Source of the DNA: Bog-756 sp963829235
Lineage (GTDB): Bacteria > Actinomycetota > Acidimicrobiia > Acidimicrobiales > RAAP-2
Direction: 5' to 3'
Length of the DNA stretch: 64,000 bases
Assembly (NCBI GenBank): GCA_963829235.1
Contig: CAWHIF010000008.1
Span: forward strand, 124,001-188,000
The notes beneath the pieces are model-generated. The model was not told the DNA's origin. It did no database searches and was given only the letters and a program-made list of their open reading frames with translations. The stretch's first letter is position 1, and each line of letters begins with the position of its first letter. Position numbers and translations under genes: made by a program. Below, in pieces: positions 25,417 to 34,102 of the stretch.

Positions 25417-26829
25417 ATGCACCTCGTAGCCATTGGCGGCAGCGATGCCGGCATCAGTGCCGCCCTGCGGGCTCGAGAGCTCGACCCGGCGAGCGAGGTC
25501 ACCGTCGTCGTGGCCGACGCCTATCCCAACTTCTCGATCTGCGGGATCCCCTACTACGTCTCGGGCGAAGTGACCCACTGGCGAAATCTGGCCCATCGCA
25601 CCCTGGACGATCTGGCGGCCACCGGGATGCAGGTGCGGCTCAACACCCGGGCCACAGCAATCGATGTTGGCGGTCACAAGCTTTCTGTGGTCGATGGGAC
25701 GGGGGCAGAGGACATTCTCGCCTACGACCAACTGGTGATCGGGACCGGGGCGGTCTCGGCCAGGCCGCCGATAGCCGGTCTGGTCGGCGACGGAGCCCTC
25801 GGGCCCGACGACGGTGTGCATCTCCTTCACTCGATGGGGGACACGTTCGCTCTCATGCACACCCTGGCGGACACCACCCCGACCAGCGCGGTGATCGTCG
25901 GTGCAGGCTATATCGGCTTGGAGATGGCCGAGGGCCTCCAGATGCGAGGACTCGCGGTCACCCAATTCGAGCAGCTCCGCGAGGTGCTCCCCACAGTAGA
26001 CCCCACCCTCGGGGCCATGGTGAAGGCCACGCTGACGGCTCACGGCATCGACGTCCGAACCTCGACCACGGTGAGGCACATCGCCAAAGCCCCGGTTGGC
26101 TCGCCGGGGCGGCTCCAGGTCGAGGCGGTGGACGGTCATGGCACAGCACAGATGACCTACGCCGATCTGGTCCTGGTCGTGGTCGGAGTACGCCCGGACA
26201 CCGAGCTCGCCGTCTCGGCCGGCGCCAAGCTCGGGATCGGCGGAGCGATCAGTGTGGATCGACACATGCGGACCAACCTGGAGGGAGTCTTCGCGGCCGG
26301 GGACTGCGTTGTGACCCATCATCGGCTGATGGGCGTCACCTACCTGCCGCTCGGGACGACCGCCCACAAACAGGGCCGGGTGGCTGGGGAGAACGCCATC
26401 GGCGGGAGCCGCGAGTTCGCCGGCAGCCTCGGGACGCAGGTGGTGAAGATCTTCGACATGGTCGCCTCACGCACCGGCTTGCGCGACAGCGAGGCGGTGG
26501 CGGCAGGATTCGACCCGCTGACGGTCGAGTTCGAGGCCGACGACCACAAGGCGTACTACCCAGGCAGCCACCGGATCCGGATGCGCTACACGGGGGACCG
26601 GACGACCGGCCGCCTGCTCGGTGTACAGCTCTTCGGCCACCGCCTCGCCGAGGTGGCCAAGCGGATCGACATCGCCGCTGCCGCCATCTTCAATGAGATG
26701 ACCGTGGACGCAGTGAGCGACCTCGACCTCTGCTACACACCTCCACTCGGGAGCCCGTGGGACGCCGTCCAGGCCGGCGCCCAGGCGTGGGTGCGCGAGA
26801 CGCAATGGCACGACCCACCCCATGAGTGA
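25417..26829 (+). CDS. CoADR-like FAD/NAD(P)-dependent disulfide oxidoreductase
   Basis: The 470-residue flavoprotein has an FAD Rossmann motif AIGGSDAG (5-12), the redox cysteine Cys42 in FSICGIPYYVSGEV, an NAD(P) motif VIVGAGYIGLEMAEGL and AAGDC before the dimerisation domain. This is the coenzyme A-disulfide reductase/NADH oxidase layout with a single active cysteine. In metal islands it could reduce thiols oxidised by arsenic or keep the metalloid trivalent; that is inference. Translation matching the family begins at the ATG at 25417; the longer upstream frame is a shadow of the channel gene. Confidence 0.85.
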   Translation: MHLVAIGGSDAGISAALRARELDPASEVTVVVADAYPNFSICGIPYYVSGEVTHWRNLAHRTLDDLAATGMQVRLNTRATAIDVGGHKLSVVDGTGAEDILAYDQLVIGTGAVSARPPIAGLVGDGALGPDDGVHLLHSMGDTFALMHTLADTTPTSAVIVGAGYIGLEMAEGLQMRGLAVTQFEQLREVLPTVDPTLGAMVKATLTAHGIDVRTSTTVRHIAKAPVGSPGRLQVEAVDGHGTAQMTYADLVLVVVGVRPDTELAVSAGAKLGIGGAISVDRHMRTNLEGVFAAGDCVVTHHRLMGVTYLPLGTTAHKQGRVAGENAIGGSREFAGSLGTQVVKIFDMVASRTGLRDSEAVAAGFDPLTVEFEADDHKAYYPGSHRIRMRYTGDRTTGRLLGVQLFGHRLAEVAKRIDIAAAAIFNEMTVDAVSDLDLCYTPPLGSPWDAVQAGAQAWVRETQWHDPPHE

Positions 26830-27247
26830 CCGTCAGCCTGTGCGATCGTCCGGCGTTTGGAAGGCGGGTGACATTGCCGATGCAGACCAGTGCCCCAGCA
26901 TCCGCTTCTACCGCACCAACCACCGGCAGGACTTCCACACCGACGGGGCTGACATTGTCGGGCTGCTCTGTCTGGCCAAGGCCAAGACTGGCGGTGAAAG
27001 CCGGATCGCCAGCTCCTCTGCCGTCTCGAACGAGATCCTCCTTCGGCGCCTAGACCTGACCGAAGTGCTCTACGAGCCATTCCCGTGGGACCGCAATGAG
27101 GAGCAGGCCCTTGGGGAGGATCCGTCCTTCTCGCTGCCGGTATTTCAGGACGTAGGGGACGGACCTCGAATCTCCTTCATCGGCTGGTCTATCCGCGACT
27201 CCCCATGGTCGCCGCCAGGCTCCCCGGCTCAGTGCAGCCCAACTTGA
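26822..27247 (+). pseudogene. Remnant of a TauD/TfdA-like Fe(II)/2-oxoglutarate dioxygenase
   Basis: The middle of the frame reads RTNHRQDFHTDGADIVGLLC and later FEPF-type VLYEPFPWDRN and ISFIGWSIRDS. This is the core of an actinobacterial TauD/TfdA-like family, including the HxD iron ligands. The N-terminal quarter and the distal half with the second iron histidine and the 2-oxoglutarate arginine are missing. After about 27200 the sequence is unrelated. The ATG overlaps the flavoprotein stop (ATGA). I regard it as a decayed gene that may still be translated. Confidence 0.6.
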
Positions 27248-27301
27248 AGCTGCGACGGAGGTCGAGGGTCGTCGCCGAATGTCGAAGCATGGGCATTCTC
27301 G

Positions 27302-27374
27302 AGCCGGCGGTGGGAATCGAACCCACGACCTGACGATTACAAGTCGTCTGCGCTACCAACTGCGCCACACCGGC
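27302..27374 (-). tRNA. tRNA-Thr (anticodon TGT)
   Basis: Read on the minus strand it folds as a standard cloverleaf of 73 bases including the discriminator. The acceptor pairs GCCGGTG with CGCCGGC, the D-stem is GCGC, the anticodon stem GACGA/TCGTC has loop CTTGTAA (anticodon TGT at loop positions 3-5), and the T-arm is GTGGG-TTCGATT-CCCAC. No CCA is encoded. It reads ACA and ACG threonine codons. Confidence 0.95.
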
Positions 27375-27592
27375 AAGGCCGCCGGGATCTGCCCGGTGCC
27401 GATCCCATCCTACGATCGTTTCCCCAGGACCGAGGACGTATGTCCATGGTCTGCGCCGATGCCGACACGGCTCCAAATGGAAACGCTTGCTTCTGCATCC
27501 GCCGGTTGGCAGGCTGGCGTGTAGTGGCCGACCCTTCTGAACACGGTGGACGACCGTCAGGTGACCCGGGTGGGAGGGGCGGCGGAATCCCT

Positions 27593-28090
27593 GTGGTGCG
27601 AGCGCTTCTCGTCCTCGTCCTGTTTGTCGTGGTCACGGTGCTCGTGCTCAGCGAAATCCATCCGACGACGAAAGCTGTCTCCGGATCGGCGTCGGTGTCG
27701 ACAACGACGACCACCCGGCCGAACCCAGCCCATCACTCGACGACGACGACGACTACCACCACCCCGCCCGGCAAGGTGCCAGTGCTGGTGGCCAACGCCT
27801 CAGGGGTCAACGGAGCGGCCGCCGCGGTCAGCGCCCAGTTGAAGCCGGCCGGTTGGGCGCTCCTGCCGCCGACCAACGCCTCGGCCGAGGTGACGGCTTC
27901 GCACGTCTACTACGTGGCCGGATTCAAACCGGAAGCTGACGCCATCGCATCGTCCCTGCAATTGCCGGCGACCTCGGTGGGTCCGTACACCACCGCCGCC
28001 CCGATCAGCTCCATCGGCACCGCCGAAGTGGCGGTGGTCGTCGGTCCGGACCTCGCTGACAAGACCAGCGCCTCATCCACCCCAAGTTGA
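27593..28090 (+). CDS. LytR C-terminal domain (LytR_C) membrane-anchored protein
   Basis: One membrane segment (VRALLVLVLFVVVTVLVL) is followed by a threonine-rich linker and a LytR_C domain starting VPVLVANASGVNGAA, which ends VAVVVGPDLAD. In LytR-CpsA-Psr proteins this domain follows the glycopolymer ligase; as a stand-alone anchored domain its role in the envelope is not defined. The start is uncertain: I use the GTG at 27593 just ahead of the membrane segment, with GGGAGGGG upstream. The frame stays open back to 27440. Its stop overlaps the otsB start. Confidence 0.72.
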   Translation: MVRALLVLVLFVVVTVLVLSEIHPTTKAVSGSASVSTTTTTRPNPAHHSTTTTTTTTPPGKVPVLVANASGVNGAAAAVSAQLKPAGWALLPPTNASAEVTASHVYYVAGFKPEADAIASSLQLPATSVGPYTTAAPISSIGTAEVAVVVGPDLADKTSASSTPS

Positions 28091-28959
28091 CCGGCGATGC
28101 ACCGGCGGCGCCCCGCCCCGCCGCTGACCCGTGGCCGTCGCCCGAGGTGCGTCGAGCGTTCGCACCCCTGCTCGATGATCCGGCGAACTCGGCCATCGTG
28201 TCCGATTTCGACGGCACGCTGTCACCGATCGTCACCGATCCGGCCGCGGCCCGCGCGCTCGATGGTGCGGCTGATCTGCTCGCTCTCCTGGCCCGTCGTT
28301 TCGGTGTCGTGGCCGTGGTCTCGGGTCGGCCGGCATCGTTTCTGGTGGAACAGCTGGCTTCCGCCGGTGGGCGACCGGTCAACGGGGGTGGCGGATCGAC
28401 CGGGGTGGCCCACGGCCTCCGCCTGGTCGGCCTCTACGGTCTCGAGTGGGCGGACCAGGATGGTGCCATCACCCGCGAGCCGGAGGCGGAGCAGTGGCGT
28501 TCGACAGTGGAGGGCGCGGCCGACCGGCTGCGATCGGCGGCCCCTCCGGGTGTGGTGGTGGAGGGAAAGGGTCTGGCGGTCACCGTCCACTGGCGTCAGG
28601 CCCCCGAGGCCCAGGAGTGGGCAGCCGGCGCGGTCGCGTCTGAGTCGGAGAGGAGCGGGCTCCGGGCCCACCCCGGCCGGATGTCGATCGAGCTCCGGCC
28701 GGCGCTGGCGGTCGACAAGGGATCGGTCACCCGGAGCTTGGTCGAGGGGTACTCGGCCGCCTGCTACCTGGGTGACGACCTCGGTGATCTCCCCGCCTTC
28801 GCTGCGCTGGCCGATCTGACCGCCCTGGCCGGCATGCCGACGGTCTCGGTCGCTGTGGTCGACGCCGAGAGCGATCCCCAAGTGGCCGAAGCAGCCGATC
28901 TCATCGTGTCCGGTCCCGATGAGGCGCTGGCGCTGTTGGAGTGGCTGGCCGTGTCATGA
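28087..28959 (+). CDS. otsB: Trehalose-6-phosphate phosphatase OtsB
   Basis: The 290-residue HAD phosphatase has motif I SDFDGTLSPI near residue 39, motif II SGRP, the lysine in DKGSVTRSL and motif IV LGDDLGDLPAF. It removes phosphate from trehalose 6-phosphate to give trehalose. Translation probably starts at the TTG at 28087, inside the stop of the LytR_C gene (AGTTGA), though a GTG 20 codons later is possible. otsA lies convergent and adjacent, so both steps of the OtsAB pathway are in one place. Confidence 0.9.
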   Translation: MTGDAPAAPRPAADPWPSPEVRRAFAPLLDDPANSAIVSDFDGTLSPIVTDPAAARALDGAADLLALLARRFGVVAVVSGRPASFLVEQLASAGGRPVNGGGGSTGVAHGLRLVGLYGLEWADQDGAITREPEAEQWRSTVEGAADRLRSAAPPGVVVEGKGLAVTVHWRQAPEAQEWAAGAVASESERSGLRAHPGRMSIELRPALAVDKGSVTRSLVEGYSAACYLGDDLGDLPAFAALADLTALAGMPTVSVAVVDAESDPQVAEAADLIVSGPDEALALLEWLAVS

Positions 28960-29000
28960 ACGGCCCGCCCGCCGGCCCCTGACCGTCCCGGCCGGCCCGG

Positions 29001-30420
29001 TCAGCGTGCCGCGTCGAGCTGGTCGTCCAGCCAGTCGAGGGGCTTGCGAGCCAGGATGAGCTTTTGCAGCTCGCCCGCCCGTGCGGCCCGCTCGTCCTCG
29101 TCCATGTCGAGCGACTGGGCCAACACCGCCGCGGTGCCCGACACGTCGAACGGGTTGAGCTCCAGTGCGGCGGGCCCCAGCTCATCGAAGGCGCCGGCTT
29201 CGCGTGACAGGGCCAACACCCCGTGCCGCGTGTTGATCAGGGGTCCCTCCTTGGCCACGAGATTCAGTCCGTCGCGCACCGGGTTGACCATCAGGACGTC
29301 GTAGCGGGAGAGCGCGGCGAGGGACCTCTGATAGTCGTCCTCCACCTCGAGGACGATCGGTGTCCAACCGGGCACCGCCCACTGCCGGTTGATACGGGCC
29401 ACAGTCGACTCCACCTCGTTCTGGTAGGCGAGATACTCGGGCAGGCCTTGGCGGGTGGGGTAGGCGAGGGCGACGAACACCACCCGTTCCCGGCGGTGGG
29501 GCTGGCGCTCGAGCAGCTCCTCGAAGGCCCAGAATCCCCGGAGCAGGTTCTTCGACAGCTCCATCCGGTCGACGCGGACGATGACCTGCCGATCTGAACC
29601 GCCGACGAGTTCCTCGATGCGGGCCAGCTCGTGGGCCACGGCCGGCTCGGCCGCCGAGGCCCGAAGCCGGTCCGGGTCGGTCGACAGGGGCGAGACGAAC
29701 GTCGAACCGGGTTCGCTCTCATCCGGACCGAGGAGGGTGAGCCCCCGCCTGTATGCGGTGGCCCACCGCTCGGTATGGAAGCCACAGGCTCCGAAGCCGG
29801 CCATCGCAGTCAGCAGCTCACTGCCCACGGCCGTCGGCAGCATGCGCAGCACGGATGGGTCGGCAAATGGCGTGTGGCTGAAGTGCGCCGTGCGAAGGTC
29901 GGGACGGAGCCGGCCGAGGGCGGAGCCCATCAGGGCCAGGTGATAGTCCTGGACCAGTACCCGACCACCCTCGGGAGCGACGTCGGCCACCGTTTGGGCG
30001 AACAGCTCGTTGAGTTCTCGGTAGGCCTCCCATGCCTCCATCCACCGGTAGTCGGTCCGGGGCCGGCGGGCGGAGTCGAAGAGGTGGTGGTGGCAGAACC
30101 ACAAGGTCGCGTTCGACACCACGTTGTAGGCCATGCTGAACATCTCTGGTTCCGGATCGACGAGTTCGATCCGGAGTCCCACGTCGTTCATCATCCCGGC
30201 GGCGGCGGCGACCTTATCCGCTTCGTCGAGGGCGCAGGCCACCCAGGTGGCGCCGCTCCCCAGCATGATGGGACGGATCGATCCGGCCAACCCACCGCCG
30301 GCATGTGACTGCGACCGGACGGCCGTCGTCCAGGCGGAAGGCGAGGGGTCCCCGGTTGGAGACCATGACGGTATCGGCCAAGAGCCCCTCTCCATCTTGG
30401 CGGGAACCGTCGATAGCCAT
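29001..30420 (-). CDS. otsA: Trehalose-6-phosphate synthase OtsA, with an apparent frameshift
   Basis: GT20 enzymes join UDP- or ADP-glucose to glucose 6-phosphate. The N-terminal frame (ATG at 30418-30420) reads VMVSNRGPLAFRLDDGRPVAV. It then stops matching, and the next frame takes over near 30305 with HAGGGLAGSIRP, the glycine loop expected immediately after. From there to the stop the protein is normal: VQDYHLALM, HTPFADPS, RVDRMELSKNLLRGFWAFE, NPVRDGLNLVAKE. With the break repaired the length is about 473 residues, usual for OtsA. One extra base near 30303-30307 explains it. A sequencing error is more likely than a dead gene, given similar breaks nearby. Confidence 0.85.
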
Positions 30421-30480
30421 GGATGGGACGCTACCCGTTGGTTACTCCCTCCAACGGACGCGACCCCACTTGACAAGTTA

Positions 30481-30496
30481 GTGAGTGAGCACTCAC
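30481..30496. promoter_or_regulatory. TetR-type operator
   Basis: GTGAGTG and CACTCAC flank two bases between otsA and the TetR gene. This GTGAGTG dyad, preceded by TTA, is a common autoregulatory operator form for TetR proteins in actinobacteria. It lies ten bases before the ATG of the regulator gene. Confidence 0.6.
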
Positions 30497-30505
30497 AATA
30501 GATCC

Positions 30506-31132
30506 ATGATGGTTCCGAGCCGACAGACGGCCGACGAGCGGCGCACGGCCGTGCTGGCCGCGGCAATCTCCGAGTTCGCCCGGTCCGGCTATGCCGGGAC
30601 CTCCACCGAAGCCATCGCCAGGAGGGCGGGTATCTCCCAGCCTTACCTGTTCCGGCTGTTCGGAACGAAAAAGGACCTGTTCGTGGCTACGTATGACCTG
30701 GTGGGGGATCGGATCATCCGCGAGTTGACCTCGGTCAGTGAGGGCCTCGAAGGGGAAGAGGCGCTCGCGGCCATGGGTACCGCCTACGTCGAGCTGATGC
30801 AGGATCCCGAGCTGCTCCAAGTCCAGCTGCACGGATTCGCGGCGGCCCCTGGGGATCCGGACATCGCCCGGAGCTGCCGGCGCACCTTCGAGGTGTTGGC
30901 CGAGGTTGTCTACGCCCGGACCGGTCTGTCCGACGATGAGCTGCGCCAATTCTTCGCCATGGGAATGCTCATCAATGTGATGTCCGCCATCGATCTCTTG
31001 TCCATCTCCGACGACTGGGCGCAGAACTTGTGTCCGGTGCCAGAAAAAGCCCAGGCCATCAGGGCCGCAACCCAGGCTCTCGAAGCACAGCACCGTGCCG
31101 ACCGGGCCGCGAACGCGGAGGTCCCCGCATGA
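30506..31132 (+). CDS. TetR/AcrR-family regulator
   Basis: The 208-residue protein has a TetR HTH: RRTAVLAAAISEFARSGYAG then TSTEAIARRAGISQPYLFRL, with FGTKKDLFVATYD following. The C-terminal ligand domain is diverse, as usual. The ATG at 30506 (or the next one at 30509) is chosen because the upstream GTG at 30485 falls inside the operator. It is followed 60 bases later by a drug-exporter-type gene, which it probably represses. Confidence 0.87.
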   Translation: MMVPSRQTADERRTAVLAAAISEFARSGYAGTSTEAIARRAGISQPYLFRLFGTKKDLFVATYDLVGDRIIRELTSVSEGLEGEEALAAMGTAYVELMQDPELLQVQLHGFAAAPGDPDIARSCRRTFEVLAEVVYARTGLSDDELRQFFAMGMLINVMSAIDLLSISDDWAQNLCPVPEKAQAIRAATQALEAQHRADRAANAEVPA

Positions 31133-31192
31133 ACAATTCCCTTTCGACCCCTCTCTTTTTGTCTCGGGTAGCTAGTGATTGCTCACAAACAA

Positions 31193-32977
31193 ATGGATGG
31201 CGAACCGTCCGGGCGGACCGCCGCACCAGTCGTTGGTGGACCCGGATCACCGGACGATCGGTCGTCCCGGCCCACAGAGGCGACGGCGACGGTGCCGCCG
31301 ACTGTGACCGGCGCCCCGGAGACGCCTACCGCCACCGGGGGAACGGAGACGCCGGAGCGGCCGGCCGCGTCCGCCCTCGGGACCGGGGTTGGTCGAAACG
31401 CCCGGACCGGCGCCGGTCCGGATGATGCGGAAATCCGGGGAGACGATCAGGAGGACCGGTCGCGGATCAGGTCACGGGCCATCTGGGCCATCGTGGTGAC
31501 CGGCATGGCCCTGTTCATGTCCGGGCTCGACAACCTGGTGGTTTCAACCGCCTTGCCGGTCATCCGGGTCCACCTTCACGCCGGTCTTTCCGGGCTCGAA
31601 TGGACGGTCAACGCCTACACCCTGACGTTCGCGGTCCTCCTGCTGTCGGCGGCCGCGGTCGGTGAGCGTTTCGGTCGCCGCCGGATCTTCGTCCTCGGGA
31701 TCGCCCTGTTCACGCTCGCCTCGGCCGTGGCGGCTCTGGCCCCGAACATCACCGTCCTGATCGCGGCCAGAGCCGTCCAGGGCGCCGGGGGAGCCATGAT
31801 CATGCCGCTGTCGCTGACGTTGCTCAGCGCCGCGGTCCCCCCTGAGCGGCGAAATGCCGCTCTCGGGATCTGGGGAGCCATCGGGGGCGCGGCAGTGGCC
31901 ATCGGCCCTCTGGTGGGCGGCGCTGTCACCACCGGATGGTCGTGGCAGTACATCTTCTGGCTGAACGTGCCGGTGGGCGTGGTGCTGATCCCCTTGGCCT
32001 GGTGGAAGCTGTCCGAGTCGCGGGGCCGGCCGTCACGGCTCGACCTGGTCGGTGTCGGCCTGGTCAGCACAGGGCTCTTCGGTGTCGTCCTCGGCCTGGT
32101 GAGGGGCAACGCGCACGGTTGGTCCAGTTCTTCGGTGCTGGGCTCCTTCGTCATCGGTGCGGTGGCATTGGCCGCCTTCACCGCCTGGGAATTGCGCTCG
32201 GACCACCCGATGCTCGACATCAGGTTGTTCCGCAACCGAGGGTTCGCCGCCGTCAACATGACCGCGCTGCTGTTCAGCTTCGGGATGTTCGGATCCATCT
32301 TCTTCCTGACCCAATTCCTCCAGACGGTGCAGGGGCTCTCGCCGCTGGCCGCGGGAATCCGGGTGCTTCCCTGGACGGCGATGGTCATGCTGCTGGCCCC
32401 GGTGGTCGGCCAGCTGGCCGAACGGTGGGGTGGAAAGCCACTGGTCGTGACCGGCCTGGTGTTCCAAACGGCGGGTTTGACGTGGCTGGCGGCGATCACG
32501 AACCCCTCTACCCCCTACTCCGAGCTGGTGGTGCCATTTGTGATCTGCGGCATGGGGATGACCCTCTTCTTCGTCCCTCTGGCATCACTGGTGCTCGGGG
32601 TCGTGCCCAAGTCGTTGGAAGGCGTCGCCTCGGGCGCCAACAGCGCTTTTCGTGAGTTGGGTGGGGTCCTCGGGATCGCTGTGCTCGGCGCGGTCTTCAG
32701 CGCCCACGGCGGCTACCGCTCAGGTCAGGACTACGTCAACGGCATGACCCCAGCGGTCTACGCCGGCGCGGTCGTCGTGGCCATCGGTGCTGTCGTCGCT
32801 CTCGCCATCCCCGGGCGCCGACGGGCGCAGGTATCGCAGGTCGGCGATCCGGTCACCTCTGTCGACCGTTCGCCGGTGCATGTGCCGGTGCCTGTGCCTG
32901 TGCCTGTGCCGGTGCCTGTGCTCCGGGGCCGTCCGGGATTCGTCTGCGATCGCGAAAGGGTCCGCACGTCGGCGTAG
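31193..32977 (+). CDS. MFS transporter, DHA2 (EmrB/QacA) family, 14 helices
   Basis: After an unusually long polar N-terminus of about 95 residues come about fourteen membrane segments. The antiporter landmarks are LDNLVVSTALPVI, LTFAVLLLSAAAVGERFGRRR (motif A, with GERFGRR) and GPLVGGAV (motif C). It probably exports a hydrophobic drug or metabolite against protons. The C-terminus holds a Pro-Val repeat. I use the ATG at 31193; the GTG at 31175 lies in a GTGA-N4-TCAC dyad that may bind the adjacent TetR protein. Confidence 0.85.
   Translation: MDGEPSGRTAAPVVGGPGSPDDRSSRPTEATATVPPTVTGAPETPTATGGTETPERPAASALGTGVGRNARTGAGPDDAEIRGDDQEDRSRIRSRAIWAIVVTGMALFMSGLDNLVVSTALPVIRVHLHAGLSGLEWTVNAYTLTFAVLLLSAAAVGERFGRRRIFVLGIALFTLASAVAALAPNITVLIAARAVQGAGGAMIMPLSLTLLSAAVPPERRNAALGIWGAIGGAAVAIGPLVGGAVTTGWSWQYIFWLNVPVGVVLIPLAWWKLSESRGRPSRLDLVGVGLVSTGLFGVVLGLVRGNAHGWSSSSVLGSFVIGAVALAAFTAWELRSDHPMLDIRLFRNRGFAAVNMTALLFSFGMFGSIFFLTQFLQTVQGLSPLAAGIRVLPWTAMVMLLAPVVGQLAERWGGKPLVVTGLVFQTAGLTWLAAITNPSTPYSELVVPFVICGMGMTLFFVPLASLVLGVVPKSLEGVASGANSAFRELGGVLGIAVLGAVFSAHGGYRSGQDYVNGMTPAVYAGAVVVAIGAVVALAIPGRRRAQVSQVGDPVTSVDRSPVHVPVPVPVPVPVPVLRGRPGFVCDRERVRTSA
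32872..32920. repeat. Hexanucleotide repeat encoding Pro-Val in the MFS C-terminus
   Basis: Eight imperfect copies of CCGGTG/CCTGTG encode an alternating Pro-Val tail. Such repeats expand and contract by slippage without breaking the frame. Confidence 0.75.
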
Positions 32978-33022
32978 TCGCACGTGATTCGATCGGCCGC
33001 ACGGGGACGAGTTGCCCCACCT

Positions 33023-33847
33023 TCAGTCCGGCGTGATCAGCGGTGCGCGCGCCAGCGCAGCCCGGAGGATGTCGGTGGCTTGGGGTCGGAGCTCGGACAG
33101 AGGGCGGTTGCGATGGACTCGGACGCCGAGGTCCACCTGGGCGATCGACCCGACACCGAAGAGCGTGGCCGTGTCGATCAGGAGCGCCAGTTCGACTGCG
33201 TACCCGTCGGCCAGGCCGCACTTTTCCAGCGCTGCACGCGGAGCTGCGGTCTCTCCGGCCAAGGGCTGTTCGATCGGCGCCAGAAACGGGAACAGCAGAT
33301 CGATGAGGGGCTTGGCCATGAGCTCGGTGACACGACCCCCACCGTCTGGAGCCCCCTGCAGCGGACGTCGGTAGAGGCCCTTGACCAAGGCGAGCGATTC
33401 GTCGGCCAACAGCGGGCCGAGAAGCCCGGTGACGAAGTGGGGTCCGAAATTGGTCACGTCCGCGTCGACGAAGACGATGAGGTCGCCCTCGCTGGCTTTG
33501 AGGGCGGTTCGCATCGCCTGGCCCTTCCCGCCATGCGCGGCGTCGGAGGTGATGACACGGGCTCCGGCCCCCCGGGCCACCTCCGCGGTTCGGTCGACCG
33601 AACCGTCGTCCACCACCACCACCTCGTCGACCAGCGGCACGCCTCCCGCCGAACCGGTGAGCGCGGTGGTGATGGATTGGACAACCGGGCCGACGGTGGC
33701 CGCTTCGTTGCGGGCCGGGATGCATACCGAGATACTGCGGTCTCCTTTTGCGTCGACGAGCACGGCGGCGTCGAATTGGGCGTACGAATACCGGTCCGGC
33801 TTCTCACCGGCGGAGTGCTCGATGGGCATGACGCCATCATCGCTCAC
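33023..33847 (-). CDS. gpgS: Glucosyl-3-phosphoglycerate synthase
   Basis: This GT81-type transferase makes glucosyl-3-phosphoglycerate, the precursor of glucosylglycerate and methylglucose polysaccharides. Visible marks are ISVCIPARNEAATVG, EVVVVDDGSVDRT, the DxD metal site in FVDADVTNF, LVKGLYRRPL, GGRVTELMAKPL and EQPLAGETAAPR. All are characteristic of GpgS. The start is uncertain between a GTG at 33847 and an ATG at 33829; either gives about 270 residues. It is divergent from thrC and its riboswitch. Confidence 0.87.
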   Translation of the reverse strand: MSDDGVMPIEHSAGEKPDRYSYAQFDAAVLVDAKGDRSISVCIPARNEAATVGPVVQSITTALTGSAGGVPLVDEVVVVDDGSVDRTAEVARGAGARVITSDAAHGGKGQAMRTALKASEGDLIVFVDADVTNFGPHFVTGLLGPLLADESLALVKGLYRRPLQGAPDGGGRVTELMAKPLIDLLFPFLAPIEQPLAGETAAPRAALEKCGLADGYAVELALLIDTATLFGVGSIAQVDLGVRVHRNRPLSELRPQATDILRAALARAPLITPD

Positions 33848-33978
33848 CCTGGCCCACCGTGTGCGTGGCGGATCCCGCGAGCCCCGATGGGCGAAGCACG
33901 GTGCCGTGAGACCTCTGTCCGTGCCCGGTCGCGGCGTCCACATTGACGACAGGGCATTCTTCGTCCAAAATGGTGGCC

Positions 33979-34096
33979 ATCATCCAGAGCGACTGAGGGA
34001 CCGGGCCCAGTGACGTCGCGGCAACCAGCATGTGAGTCCGCACTGCCCAGGCAGATCGGGACCCACACCAGGTGCCAATGCCCGAGCGATGAGGAG
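33979..34096 (+). promoter_or_regulatory. SAM-I (S-box) riboswitch upstream of thrC
   Basis: The S-box core is readable: CAGAGCGACTGAGGGA (33985-34000), the GGGCCC-AGTGA segment, GCGGCAACC (34018-34026), then AGGTGCCAATGCC (34070-34082). The closing helix pairs CATC near 33981 with GATG near 34088. The thrC ribosome-binding site GAGGAG (34091-34096) lies within or next to that closing helix. SAM binding could therefore block translation start. Of the SAM classes the GAGGGA, GCAACC and GGTGCCAA elements fit SAM-I. Confidence 0.85.
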
Positions 34097-34102
34097 ATTG
34101 AC

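Noticed and set aside
32872..32920. Repeat array considered as CRISPR-like
   Set aside because: Units are six bases with no spacers, and they encode an in-frame Pro-Val tail.
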